Source of the DNA: Numida meleagris
Lineage: Eukaryota > Chordata > Aves > Galliformes > Numididae
DNA length: 64,000 nucleotides
Assembly: GCF_002078875.1 (NCBI RefSeq)
Contig: NC_034421.1
Coordinates: 6,691,935-6,755,934 of the forward strand
Direction of reading: 5' to 3'
Position numbers and translations under genes: made by a program. The notes beneath the pieces are model-generated. The model was not told where the DNA came from and ran no database searches. It saw only the letters and a list, made by a program, of their open reading frames with translations. Positions 1-31,200 of the stretch are shown piece after piece. Every line of letters starts with the position of its first letter. Positions within the stretch are counted from its first letter, which is position 1.

Positions 1-503
1 TTCACCTGTGCTCCCAGGGCTGGCTGGGCCTTTCCTCCAGGTGCTCAATCAGTGGTTCAGGCCGTGACTCAGCAGTTCCCATACAGAAGGAACTGGAGCC
101 CTTCTATCTACTGGATTCCTGTCCTCTAAGTGAGAATAAGGGAAAGATCACAAATATGTGGCACTGTACTTTTAGGGCCGATGTTAAAGCTCACTGTGCT
201 TGAGGGCCAGGTATGAGAGCTGTGCTCGAGATCATTCCAGCCAAGCCAGCAGCGATGTGCAGGTGCTCAACCAGCACCAACCAGGGTCAGGCACTGCCAA
301 ACCTTGTCTGCAGCCTCGTGTGCAAGGAAAATGGTGTGGGAGATGGATGCTTCCTAAAATGGAAGTAAAGCCTCAAGTATGGCTTTTGTGACATGGAAAC
401 AGCTTTGAACATTGGCCTCTGTTCTAACTCTGTTTTAATGTTTTGGGGAAAATGAGATGCTTTGTTCCACCAGAGCAGTTGCTTTTGATCTAGTTTCAGC
501 CAC

Positions 504-643
504 GTTTGAAAGTTATTGCTTCAGGTTTTAGTGTCAAGTATTGCAAACTAACCTTGCCTGTCCCAAGGGCTCATTAACCTTACGGAAGAGAAGAGCATTT
601 ACTGCAAAATGATTTCCTCTTCTGAACAGTATTTGCAGAAAGG
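504..643 (+). repeat. Diverged direct repeat, copy 1
   Basis: This segment aligns by eye with 1574-1711 at an offset of about 1070 bp. Shared blocks include TTTGAAAGTTATTGCTT, GTGTCAAGTA, TGCAAAC, TCATTAACCTTA, GGAAGAGAAGA and ATGATTTCCT, in the same order with scattered substitutions and small indels. It may be a local tandem duplication or two copies of a dispersed repeat; I did not recognise a repeat family. Confidence 0.75.
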
Positions 644-1573
644 ACTGGCAGCGTTCAAACAGCTGTGCTTCTGTCACGCTGCTGGATGTGCCCTCTCAGC
701 TCCGCAGTAAAATGAAGCACTGGTAAAAGCAGCAGCAATTAAAAATGTCACATTTATTTTTCTTGATGACAGCTCTGTACAGCTCTGGTCTCACTTCAGC
801 TCAAAAAAGTTTGGATGGCTTTTAAAAGCAGCAAAAAAAAACCAAAACTTGTGCACGATGAAAAGCCTTTCTGTTCCGCAGAAGCGAGGAACCACCAGCT
901 GGAAGTGCCATGCTCTGTTGGTAGGACTGAGCTTCATTTCATGTTTCATCTTCTGGCACTGACGCACATCTCGGCACACGTGACTGGCCGTGTGCAGGTC
1001 ACCCTGGGAGTGCAGGAGGTGCCCACAGCTCGGTGCCCAGCCACAGCTCTGTGCCCAGCCACAGCTCAGTGCAGCCGCCCTGCAAATGAAGGCTGTCAGT
1101 GGGGAGCACGTGAGCCCGACCGCTTTCCACCATCCATTTTTGCCTCACAATTTCCGAGCATTCGGAGCAGATGGATTAGGAATGTGAGGAGGCATGTCCT
1201 CGATGGATCCTTCCATATCCATTTATAGACCTGTTGCACATTACTGAGTCCAGTCCTTACTGCGTTTCTCCACAGCGTACAGCGGCAGCAGGCGCTGGTG
1301 TTCCCTGTTAGCAGGGTGAAGGAATGCTTTCTGTTGCCTGCCTTAGATCAGCCTCCTGCTAGGTTCACTGGGCACGCTGTGATCAGGGGGTTGGGAGAAT
1401 AACAGGCCCAAGTGTGGTTTATTCACAGGCTTCCTGGCTTCGTAAATCTTAATCAGCACAGGAGAGCTTAGTATCATCTGCACACTTGGAGATTTCGCTA
1501 CTTACTCTTTATCAAGTCTGTAGATGAATGTAGTGAGTGAAGCTTACTCAGCAGTGCTTCTTGAGAACCACGT

Positions 1574-1711
1574 ATTTGAAAGTTATTGCTTTAGGTTTTG
1601 GTGTCAAGTACTGCAAACAGCCTGTCCATCCCAAAGAATCATTAACCTTATGGAAGAGAAGAATGTTTAATACAGAATGATTTCCTTTCCTGAGCTGCAT
1701 TTGTGCAAAGG
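1574..1711 (+). repeat. Diverged direct repeat, copy 2
   Basis: This is the second copy of the segment at 504-643, in the same orientation, with the same ordered blocks and many point differences. The intervening ~930 bp shows no matching duplication, so only this short block was copied or inserted twice. Confidence 0.75.
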
Positions 1712-4700
1712 GATCACCTGAGGAGTTGTACCCCCATGCTCTGGCTGCCCTGTGAGATGTGTCTGAGGGATCTGTAGCTCACCCATGTTCTCCAGGCCCA
1801 CGTCCTACAGGTCAGACTAGATACTCATTGTTGTCATCACTACAATGTTCTTTAAACGCTGTTACTGAATTTCACAAGCACTTATGATGGAATGCTATTT
1901 CCGCCAGAGACACTGAGCAAGACTGCCCTGTGGTTGTGGGGTGCAGAAGAGCTGGGTTTTGAGCTTGTGAGCCCTGCCTCGTGCGTGCTTCGCACATGGC
2001 CCTCCCCTTTCAGGCTGCTGTGGACCACTGAGAATCAGCTCACAGCTAGAAAACAATGAGAACACCTCGCTGGCACAGAATAAGGTGGACAGAGCCTGCC
2101 CAAACTGGACTCGGCTTTGCTCTGTGGCAAGCAAGAGCTGGCGAGGGGAGGTCTGAGTCCCCGGCTCTCAGCACTGGCCTTCTGTGGGATGGTGTATTTC
2201 CCCAGTGATGTGCCAATCCTCTGAAGGATGTGTAACCCTTCCTGTTCTGTCTGCGATGCAGTAGAGGAACAGAAACTTGTCTTTTACCATGAGTACATGG
2301 GCTGTGAAATAAAGAAATTCGTGTTAGTGCAGCCTGTTCTCAGGCCGTGGGGTAGCCCCACGCCTGCCTTCAGCAGCACACCGTGGCTCGCCTGCCAGCA
2401 AGCACCCCTGTGGGTGTGGTTCTGCCAGCCCTGCCGTGGGTGAATAGCTTCCGAGAGAGCTTCCATGAATGGAGGAAGAAGGAAGAGCAAAGCAGACACA
2501 GGGCACACGGCTGAGCTTTGTGGGCCGTTGATTGCATAAGGCTGAGATGTTTGCAGGTTTCTTAGCGAACAGACGTGTTGCTGCATGGGATACTGCGTCT
2601 GGCAGCTGCTACCCGGGGGTGCCTTGTGTGCCTGGGAGCACCCAGTGCCCCACTGCTGTCTTGCCCTGGGGCACAAAGTCCAGCACTGCCGCTGTGCCCA
2701 CATTGCAGTGCTCGCACCAGGCGCTGGCTGCTCGGTCAGGGCTGGGCAGATTACATGGTATTTGTGGAGGATGTGCCCTCTGCCATCCCTGCTTGTGCCA
2801 TGTCTCCCTTCGGAGCCTTGGCCTGTTCTTGAGGTTGGCTGTAAGGATCTTCTGCTGGGTGAGCTCTCTGCAATACCCTGCAACAGGAGGTGCCAGCCCC
2901 CTCCCATGAGCAAAAACCCCTCTGCAGGACCAGAGGGTCAAGTCCCCTCCCCCATTCAGGTGCAGTGCTGGGGCAGCAGCAGGAAACAGCCAACAGAGAA
3001 CTCCTCTGCTGCTGCCCTTCTGGGCTCTACAATGGGGAGGAGGAGTGCTGCCTTTCCCAGCTGTCTGCAGCTACTGCTGGTTGGGTTTTTCCTTGCCTGG
3101 ATTGCTAAACTAGGAACTTTCGGGCTTTTCTTCTCCTTGTGTCTCCAAAACCTGTGTCAATCCCTGTGCTGTGCAAATGTTGAAGGCTAGCCATTCCCCT
3201 CCTTTGCATCTCATTGCTATCAGCCATGTGATTCAGTGAATAATGGGTTCCCACAGCATCCTTTTTCCAAGGGAGATTTATCCCCCCTCCTCTTTTTGCT
3301 GTCAAACCCACTAAGGTTATATATAAAAATCAACAAACGCTGCTCCATGCACAGAGAGTCTGAGTCACAGGCTGGGTCCATGCAAGGCCGTGCTGCCTGG
3401 ACACAAGAGGGCTTCCAGCAGTTCTTCATGCATCACAGGGAATGGAGCTTGCCCTCTCACTGCAGCTGCTGTTTTGCTGTCAGCCATGAGCTGACCCTGC
3501 AGGGTCCTGGGATGGAACATCAGGATGCTGTGTCCTGCGTGAGCACTGCCGAGCTGCTGCTCTGTGGTGCTGCTGGAGATGCTCAGGATTTCTGCAGCCC
3601 CTTTCTATTTCGTCATCTAAGAGAGATTTAGAACCCAAAGGGTTCTGTGGTTGCTGGTAAATCGTAGTGACTCCTCCTAGGTCACAGAGCGCATGTCTTT
3701 TGTAACACAGAATAATCCAGGCTTTCACTGTGTGGTTGTCAGCATCTCCTCTGGACATGGTTCTGCTCAGATCTGACAGATCCAGGTGAAGCCAAGGTTC
3801 AGAGATCTGGAGGGGATTTTTGTAAGTGCTTCAGGAAGCTGCTATTAATATCAAGAACACCATCTCTTCTCCGCTTCCTTTTAAGTTCTTTGATATCAAG
3901 CCTTTCTCAATGCCTTGTGACAGAGTGCATCAGCAGGCTGCTCTGCAGACGTGTCTGCTCTGTTGAAATCACTCCTGTATTCGATGGTTGCAGAGTTTTG
4001 GGCTGAGATTGGCTATCTTTATCGTAGCTGGTGTTATGCACATTGGCAAATATTCCACTTGATATTTTTTCCTTTGCTTGCATTCCTCTGGTTTCTGTGC
4101 AGAGGAGATGCAGGGCAGGTTACTTCCTGCTGCTTGCAGGTAGTCTGCTTGGCCATGCTGCAGGGTTTGGGGCATGAGCAGGGAGTGGAAAATCCCCGTG
4201 TTCCAGCCTGTGCTCCCTTCCTTGCTTTGGATTTATCCACAGTCTGTTGAAGTGGGATCTTGCATTCCTCTGGGTGGGCTTTGGAGCAGGGGAACGTGCA
4301 TTTTACTGGAGAGGTGCCCCTGAATGCCCCAGCTGCAGGCAGTTCTGAGCTGCTGGAGCCATGCTGCGGCTGGGAGGCAGCTCCTCGATCTGCACGATGC
4401 AGCAGCACAGTCCTGCTTCGTTCCTGCTGTTCTTGGACATCAGCAGCTCTGCTTAGCATTTCCTAAGGGACCTGGCATTTGCAGGCAGCCAGGACAGAGC
4501 TTCATAACGTTTGGAAAACATTATTCAGATCTGTGTTTTTAAGATAGTCCTGGGCTTGGTTTTGGGGTTCTTGTTTGTTGCTTTGGGTTGGGTTTTAGTT
4601 TGTTTTTCTTCTTTTTTTTTTTTTAGCCTGTAGCTTTTCCCAAGAGTTCAGCCTCAGGGGCAGTGATCTCTGTGGATGCTGTCCCATGCAGGACACGGTG

Positions 4701-6338
4701 TGCTGTGCCAGGCAGCAGAGCAGTTGGCCACGGGCAGGGCAGGGGCTGGGGACGTCTCCAGCATCGTGTTTGCAGCATTTCAAATGTGAGCTCAGGACAT
4801 GTGCACTGCTGGGGCTCTTGGGCTGTGACTGAGGGAGCCCTGCTCAAGTCCCAGGTCCCAGCTGCGCTGTGTGATCATGTCACACCTTGAGCCTCAGTTT
4901 CCCAATCTATAAAAGAGGTGATCACACTCTGCTATGAAGTACTTGGAGATTTGGGATGTGTTACCCTTGGATAAGAGACCTGTTTCTAGGAGGAGCCCAG
5001 TTGCCTTGCCTCCCCAGGAGCCTGCAGCAGGAGCAGCTGCATGGGGAGCAGCCCCACCCCAGCTGCAGGCTGCAGGCAGGTTCTCCTACAAGGAATGGGA
5101 CCAGGACCACTGCCCTGCTTGGCTGCAGCCCATGGTGCTTTGGCTGGTGCTTGGCTCTCGTCCTGCAAAAACAGATTTGGGTTGTGTTTTGGTCAACTGG
5201 ATCTGGCCAGTCTGTTCTCACTACTGCAGTCTGATCTGCCTCCTTGGACTCTGTGGCTGGCAGGGAGAACACCAAGATTTAACTGTACCTTGGACAAAAA
5301 GGGATCCTTAATCGGGATTTTTCCTGAGCAGCTTATTCCTGGAGCACTGTGCGGGCTGGGACAGGCTGTGAGTGCCAGCAGTGACTTCCAGCCACAAGGA
5401 TGAAGGGGCAGCCAGGGAGGAGAGCTCCCTGCTGTGCTGAGCCTGCAGTGGGAACTTCTGTCCAGGGCAGCTGCATCTCCTTAGGATGGCATGGGGGAGC
5501 AGCTTTGGTACCCTCTGCTCTAAAGGCTATTTTAGAGCCCTCAAGCCAGCATCAGGTCTCAGCAGAAGTTAAAGAAAGCAAACTCCATGTGCTTCCGCAG
5601 ATTATTATTGTGCAGTACTTTGACTTTGCAAACTTGAACCCGCTGAACAACTGAAGAAGAGCACTGAGCCTCTCTGCTGCCTTCTGAGGGAGGGGATTTC
5701 TCTCTCTGGGTGATGATCTGTGGGCTATTTCTGAGCAGGAACTGAGTGAGTCACAGAGGTGTTAATGGAAGTAATGTTTCTTTCTTAGAGGGATAAGGGC
5801 TTTGCTGATGCAGCATTACATCCTTTAGCCCTCTGTGCATGCTCCCTTGGCACTCTGTAGGTTCAGGGTTCGTCTGTGGCTTTAGCTCATCCCCCTCTGC
5901 CTGTCTGGGGTGTGGTATGCTCTGTGCTGGGACTGTCAGGCACAGCTGGCACATGCTGTCTCTACAGGTCTCACTTGGAACAGTGATAGTGGGACAGTGA
6001 GATGCTGTCTTTCTTTGACTGCTGTGGAGTCTCATCTGCAATTGAAGCGGTTGTACACTTGTAATAGCTGCTAGTGATGATGAGTATTCCAGTATTTGGG
6101 AGATTAAGGAGTCGTTTAAAAAAAAGCTGGATTTTTTGAAAGTGCTGAATGCTTCTCCCAGGAGTGCTTTGAAGGGGCCTGACTTCGACCTTGCCACTTC
6201 CTTCTGAAAATCCCAGTTTATGTGATTTTAGGTGAATACTTGGACTTAATACTAGAGGAAAGTGTTCCCCAAGCCCAGGAGATGTACAACGAACCTAACT
6301 CACTTTCTGTCTGTTTTCTTCCACAGAGCAAACTTCCC

Positions 6339-6364
6339 ATGACTAACAAGTGCTGGTCTAGATT

Positions 6365-6368
<4 letters not shown>
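6339..6368 (+). promoter_or_regulatory. Upstream ORF overlapping the TRAF7 start (ATGA)
   Basis: In the same exon as the TRAF7 start, an ATG at 6339-6341 opens a nine-codon frame (MTNKCWSRL). Its stop TGA at 6366-6368 overlaps the main ATG at 6365-6367, forming ATGA. The upstream ATG has C at -3, a weak context. The main ATG has A at -3. This suits leaky scanning or termination-reinitiation control of translation, but function is inferred only. Confidence 0.55.
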
Positions 6369-25355
<18,987 letters not shown>

Positions 25356-26025
25356 CGAGAGCCGCCCTAGTCCTGCACACTGAAAGACCAAAAACTCCTC
25401 CCTCCGTCGGCCTGCTGGGTGATGCCACCACTCTGAAGAACTGCTGCAGCTCCCCTCTGCACCGAGCACTGCCCGCTGCTGCCCATCAGCCATGGTTCCC
25501 CCCCTGCAAGGACCCTGGCGGGCAGCTCTCAGGACAGCTCCGGCCCACGGGTGCTCCTGTTGTTCCCTCGGCTCTGCCACGTGGGAAAGCAGAAGGAGCC
25601 GCGTGGTGCCCTCACCTCACCGCAGCGACCGGGTCTCCCAGTGACCAGCGCCGGGACCCAGCGGTTCAGGTGGGCACGGGTGGGGGCCAGGAGGTGGTCC
25701 CATGTAAATGGTAGAGCTGAGCATTAGGCCGTGCCCTGGGTTAGGTCCCCGAGCCCTTTCTGTCTCTAGTATTTAATTTTACTGCCAAGATGTCAGGCTG
25801 ATCCATCTGGGAAGAGGTGTTTTCTTGAGTAGCCAGGTACGATTTTTACGCCACAGCTAGTTCTCAAATAACACAAGCCCATTGTTCACCGCCCTGTAAT
25901 AATGGTTTCCACATTAAAGAGAAAAAGCCTCTGTTGCATTTTTACTCACATTTTCTACTGTTTTTAAGATTGTAATATAGATTTGATTATTTCTTCATTG
26001 ACAATAAAAGTGGAAAGAGTTGTTC
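25356..26025 (+). other. TRAF7: TRAF7 3' UTR
   Basis: The sequence after the TRAF7 stop codon runs about 670 nt to a canonical poly(A) signal. The proximal part (25380-25700) is GC-rich. The distal part (25860-26010) turns AT-rich, as is common near avian gene ends. A possible weaker signal ATTAAA lies at 25913-25918, so two alternative 3' ends are possible. Confidence 0.8.
26003..26008 (+). terminator. TRAF7 poly(A) signal AATAAA
   Basis: AATAAA stands about 650 nt after the TRAF7 stop and is followed within 20-30 nt by a T/G-rich stretch (GTTGTTCG), the usual downstream element. Cleavage is expected near 26020-26030. Confidence 0.8.
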
Positions 26026-26300
26026 GCGGCCAGCGTGAGTTCTTGCAGACATCCAGCCAGGACTGCGGGCACCGAGCTGGGCAGCACCCCACAGCCCTCG
26101 TCCCAGGCTGACACCGGCTTCCCCCCAGGGCAGAGGCACCGGGGGGGCCCTGGGCTGTGCCCCACATCCACCCGGCTCAGAGCGGCCACACAACGAGGAC
26201 TGGGAGCTCTGCTGTGCCCCCACCAGCCCCGATGGCATCGGGACCCTCACACCCGGGGGCACCTCTTGGGTCACAAACAGGGCTGGCAGCCCGGCAGGGT

Positions 26301-26323
26301 TTTATTTTATTTTTTGTTTTATT
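26301..26323 (-). terminator. CASKIN1 poly(A) signal cluster
   Basis: On the plus strand TTTATT occurs at 26301-26306, 26306-26311 and 26318-26323. These read as overlapping AATAAA signals on the minus strand, at the end of the CASKIN1 transcript. They lie about 290 bp from the convergent TRAF7 signal. Confidence 0.7.
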
Positions 26324-26560
26324 TTTCATTAAATATTTGTTGCCAGACTTCGTATAGGAGCAAACTTCTTCACAGCACCACGAGCCATCTACTATTCAGA
26401 ATAGGAAGAATAAGACGAGTAGAGGTGAAATCTAAGCACAGAAGAGCAGGGAAAGCACCAGGATGCATAGCTCGACAGATGGGATACGATACAGAGTCCA
26501 TAACTTAATCATAAAAAATATATATATGTATATATCCATCATGTAGAACTTTATGGATTT

Positions 26561-26690
26561 TTTTTTTTTGTAGATACATATTTTTTTCTTTCCAACAGAT
26601 ATTTTCAGGCGGGTGATTTTTTTTTTTTTTAAAATCTTTTTTTTTGTGTTGTGGTTTTTTTTTTTATCTTTTTTTTTTTTTTTTTTTTTT
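26561..26690. repeat. Homopolymer T tracts
   Basis: Several T runs of 9 to about 24 bases occur in close succession (plus strand), giving A-rich segments in the CASKIN1 3' UTR. The number of T's is prone to sequencing error. Such runs could be retro-element tails, but no element body is recognisable beside them. Confidence 0.8.
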
Positions 26691-26937
26691 GTAAAGAAAT
26701 TTCAAAGTTGTGCCAAACACATCTGGATCAGCGACCACAACGGGAGGGGAAGGAGGCGGGGAGGGGAGGGCGAGCCCAGCCTGAGCGGCTCGGGCAGAGA
26801 GAGGTAACAGCAACACTTGGGTTGGGAACCACAAGCAAAAAAAAAAAATGCATTCGTCAGAACTCAAGCGACTGAACCAGACTCCTGTTTATACATGAAT
26901 GTACAGCCGTGCGCCGGGACGCACGCACACACCGCGT

Positions 26938-26940
<3 letters not shown>

Positions 26941-26986
<46 letters not shown>
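26941..26986. repeat. (CA)23 microsatellite
   Basis: An uninterrupted run of 23 CA units preceded by an imperfect CG/CA stretch (26920-26940). In the CASKIN1 mRNA it reads as (UG)n, a type of tract that CELF and TDP-43 proteins can bind. It is likely polymorphic in length. Confidence 0.95.
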
Positions 26987-26989
<3 letters not shown>

Positions 26990-28201
26990 CAAATGCCGAA
27001 AAAAAGAAAGTCCAATGAAAAACCTGAAGACACTCCGAAAGAAATGCAACGCCTCCGGTAGAAGAGTTAACAAAAACCTCCATAAAACAAGGCACATCCT
27101 TTGAGTTCTTAACGGTGTAGAAAGAAAGACGGCACACTGAAACCCAACGGAAAACCCGAACAGAACGGCTTGCACGTACCTTCCACCCAGGTCAAGGTAA
27201 ATATTGTGCTACTCGGAGAATGAGTTTGCCACAAGACACACAGCTTAGTATAATCTAATAGTTTTTCTCAAGCTAAAATCCAGTTCTCTCTTGATTTTTT
27301 TCTTTTTTAAACGGCTTTATATATAATTGCTAATATTTTTTTTTTTAAATCTTTTAAATATATATTTGTTAAAGTTTATTCTTTTTTATTATTATTATTA
27401 TTTTGGGGATGGGGGAAATCTGCTTTATATCTCTCCGTCGTTTTTCCCCTCCAATAAATTAATACTTCTTTATAGCTTATGACGTCCTCTCCCTCGGCGG
27501 CGAGGGCCCGGCCAGGGGCACGACCCACTGCTCCCCCGCCTGCCCCAAGCAGGAGCTCACCCATTTGCAATGGTACCGACAAAAAGCCCCTTTCCCACCC
27601 CGATGTGAAGAGCCCACAGCAGCAGCGCGGGGCTGGGCAGCTGCGGGCACGAGGGTCCGGGTGCTGTAGGGGTACCCAGCACCGTGCCCGGCCCAATGCT
27701 CGCCAACGACGAAGGAAAAAATATGACCAAAAGTGAAAATGAAAAGAAAAATGAAAGGAAAGAAACCTAAGTGCATCGCCCATCCGGACTCGCCACCGGA
27801 ACAAGAGGGCACGGGTGGATGAACGCCATCAGTGCCGCGCCGGGTTGTGCTACATTCGGGGACCGGGGCTGGCAGGGCAACCATGAGGCCACCGCAGGGA
27901 GGGAGAGAAAACCCCAAACCCGGATCTGGTGCGAGCGGGGCGCTTCAGGCCGGGTGGTGTTGCTTTGCTTCTTCTATTGTATTTTTTGCTTCTGCAGAAG
28001 GGAGTCCTGCCGGAGCCGTGGCGGGCGGGCGCCGAGTCCGTGAGCACAATCCTGAGGTATCTTCTTCTTTGTGCAAACCCCGAGGGATGGGAGGTCCGGG
28101 AGGGGACGGCTGTACAAAGGGGACGGTGGGGCCGGAAGGTCGCGGATCGTTGTGCCCTTGTGCCCACGTAAGCCCTGAGGTTCGCGGGGCCGTCGCGCCC
28201 C

Positions 28202-31200
28202 TCACTCCAGCATGGCGTCCAGCTGGTCGGCCAGGTCGTCGAACATGCTGCCGATGTCATCCAGGATGCTGCCCGTGCTCTTGGCCTCCGCAGCAGAGCT
28301 GGGAGAGCGGTGGGCACCGGTCAGTGCTGTGCACTGGGACCACGCGGCCATGTCTACCCTGTGCCATGGCCCTGACCCACAGTGGTCCACATCCCCAGTG
28401 CCACCACAGCCCCCTCCCATGCCCCAGCGCCCTGCCCACGGTGCTGTCCCCAGTGTCACCACCACCGCCAGCCCGATACTCCACCGTCCCAAATCGCCAT
28501 CCCCAAGCAGCCCAGAGCTCAGCCCCCAGCCCTCCCAGAGCTCCCTGCCATGCCCTGTGTCCCCGCAGCCCTTACTCTGCCGCCTGGCTGTCCTCCTGCT
28601 TGATCTTCTCCTCCACAGCCTGCAGCGCGGCAGCCAGGGATGCGCTGGTCTCCTCCAGCTTCTGCTGCACCAGCTCAGGGCTGGCGCTGTCAACAGAGGG
28701 TCCGGCGATAGCGGAACGTGGCGGTTTCACCGGCACCTGCTGGGGCTGAGCGCCGGGCGAGAGGGGCTTGGCGGGGCTGGAGCAGAGTGAGGGCGGCGTG
28801 CTGGAGGGCTTGGCAGCAGCGCCCAGCTGCCGGGCGGGGGACGGAGTCGGCGTGGAGCCCGCGCTCACCGACTGGATGGCGGCGTGGGGCTTGGGGGGCT
28901 TGGGGGCCGTGGGGGGTGGTGTGGGCTTGGGGGATACTGGGGGTGGCGTGCCGTGGACGCGTTTCACCTCTGCGGAGAGAAGGGAAATGAATGGGGTGGG
29001 ATGGCCGCAGTGACAGCACAGTGCCCCAAGGGGCACCCCACAACCAACCATCCCCAGTGCCCAAGGGCACCTACCTGGGCTGCCTGGGCTTGGGATGGGC
29101 ATCTTTTTGGGGATGGGCACTGGTGGCCCAGGGACCTTCTGCGCTGGCTGTGTCAGCACGGGCTTGGGGGACACCGGCGGCTTGAAGGGCTTCTTGGGCT
29201 CGGCGGGCGGCGGGGTGAAGTCAGGACCATCGGGGCGGGTGGCAGGCGGCGGGGTTGGGGGCGGCTCAGCCCCACTCAGCTCCGAGGCCGGCCGCCGCTT
29301 GACAGTGCCGGTGCCATTCTGGTAGACGGCAAGAGGGGCCGGCTCCAGCGCCGGCTCCTTGTCCTTGGCCTTGGGCCGGCGCTTGACGGTGTCAGACTCA
29401 GTGAGGATGAAGCGGACGCTGTCCTGCTGGCTCTGCCGGGCACGGATGCGCCGCTTGAGTGTGGCGCTGGCCTCCACCTTGGCCAGGTCCCCATGGCGGT
29501 GCGCTGGGGACAGCCCTTCCCCTGCATCCACCCGGGCCGGTCCCAGGGCGCGTGGCCGCTGCTTGATGGTGAGGTTGCCCTCCTCAGCAAAGGGGATGGT
29601 GTCTGGAGACCCACCACGCTCAGCCCGCAGACGCTCGCCGGGGCCATCAGCGCCTGTCTCGGAGCGCACGCTGTCGGCACGCTCGCGGCGTGCGGCCGCC
29701 ACCAGCCCGGTGACGGGACCGCTGATGGTCCGGCGCCGGTTCACCACCTCCCCGTCCAGCCCAATAGCCTCCTTGTGCTTGACGGTAGCCAGGACGGTGG
29801 CCACACGGGCACGCTCGGGGCTGCCCGGGGGGGCTCCCGGCTGCAAGTAGTACCCATCGGGCCCCTTGCCAGGCACACCAGCCCCAGGTGGTTTCTGCAG
29901 GGCCAGCGCCCGCGCCCCACCACCAATGGAGGACATCTCCAGCATGGCTGCGATGCTGCGCACGCTGCCAGCGCTGCCCGTGTCCACACTGCCACCCAGA
30001 TCGCTGGCACGCCGCTGCTCCTGGCGGCTCTCCCCCTCAGTGCTGGGGGTTCCGGCGGCCGCCTCACCTTCACCGTCCTTGGGGAAGTCCTCAGCCATGC
30101 CGGCACTGGAGATGGCAGAGCTGGAGCGTTTGGGTGGCGGCGGCGGGGGCCCCTTCTTCTTGGGGCGGATGGCGAAGGACTGGCTACGGTTGACATTCTT
30201 GTCGCCGCCAGCAGGTGCCCGCACTGAGTGGCTGCGCCCCACGCGCCGCTGCACGGTGGCATAAGGCCCTGCGTCGGGCACCAGCAGCTCGTCCCGTTCC
30301 TGCTCGCTGTCGGAGGCGGCATAGCGGTTCAGGCTGTGTGCCCGCTTCTTCGGCCTCCCCGGCTCCTCTTCACCCTCGCCTGCTGGCGGCAGGCACAGCA
30401 CCGGCACTGAGACGGGCAGGACCGGCACTCCTGGGGGAGCCCCCTCGCCATCGGTGGGCTGCGGAAGGACGTAGGCAAAGCCACGGTGCGTGGGCGACTG
30501 GGGCAGGGAGCGGGGCGACGCAGGGCGCTCACCCGGCGGCAGCAGCTGCGGAGTGGGCTTCACCTTGGCGGTGGCGTGGGGTGCCGATGGGCCCTGTGGG
30601 GAGGGTGGACGCGGCTTGCTGGGGGTCTGCGGTGGTGTCAGGTGCCCGGCGGTGGGCGGGAAAGGCTGCCGGGGTTTGCCGGGCACCGGCGGAACACTGG
30701 CACGCTTGACGGAGTGGCCGTGCCGTGGCTGGCGGAGCTCCTTGGTCGGTGGCACGGGGGGACCCTCAGGGGTCCCTTCTGCCAGGTACTCCTGGCTCTT
30801 GGAGATGGCGGTGGCGGCGGAGGCACGGGGGCCATCGCCCAGCAGCTCCTGCGAGCTGCTCATCTGCCTGGCACGGCCACCCAGCCCTGGCGGCGAGCGG
30901 TAGCCAGGGGCTGCGGGGTTGGCTGGCTTCTCGGACGCCTCCTCGGGGCCTTCGCCCGTCATGGCCACCTGCAGCTCGCTGCTGAGCTCACTGTCCTGGA
31001 ACGTTGTCATCTTGGGTGACTGGCACTCGGGTGGTTCTGGTGGCGGGGACTCGATGGCCAGCACCTCCGGGCATGCCGCCGCCTTCCTCTTCAGCGTGCC
31101 CGGCTCATACTTGCCCAGCTCGGCCCGCTGCAGCTCTGCCAGCTTCTTCACCGCCAGCATCAGCTTCTTCTGGTGGCCTGGGGGTGGCAGATAGCATCAG

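Larger units (their letters stand above)
1..6326. other. TRAF7 upstream or 5' intron DNA, no coding exon recognised
   Basis: No open frame here resembles a known protein and no CpG-rich promoter is visible. The TRAF7 start-codon exon begins at 6327 behind a good acceptor (pyrimidine tract then CCACAG). This stretch is therefore probably the intron after a noncoding first exon that lies left of the window. A diverged direct duplication (about 504-643 and 1574-1711) is the only clear structure. A short 5' noncoding exon could be hidden here and would not be recognisable without transcripts. Confidence 0.6.
26301..28201 (-). other. CASKIN1: CASKIN1 3' UTR
   Basis: About 1.9 kb follows the CASKIN1 stop codon with no supported frame on either strand. 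The part near the stop (27480-28201) is GC-rich. The distal part (26500-27480) is AT-rich, with long T runs on the plus strand (A runs in the mRNA), TATATA blocks and a CA repeat. The extent is inferred from the poly(A) cluster; shorter alternative 3' ends are possible at other TTTATT-like sites, such as those around 27310-27390. Confidence 0.7.

Noticed and set aside
2284..2913. 209-residue minus-strand frame in the TRAF7 upstream region
   Set aside because: Overlapped by several other long frames on both strands in GC-rich DNA, with no recognisable domain and no splice partners.
5709..5740. Box C/D snoRNA-like pair (GTGATGA and CTGA)
   Set aside because: The boxes are only about 20 bases apart with no terminal stem, too short for a snoRNA; chance match, although human SNORD60 lies near TRAF7.
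28884..29075. Continuous 862-codon minus-strand frame as one uninterrupted exon
   Set aside because: Bases 28970-29074 have a good donor and acceptor, and splicing them out joins conserved PSPGSP-EVKRVHG; the open frame through the intron is accidental.
28884..30227. 447-residue plus-strand frame
   Set aside because: It is the antisense shadow of the GC-rich CASKIN1 proline-rich exon; composition and lack of stops follow from that exon.
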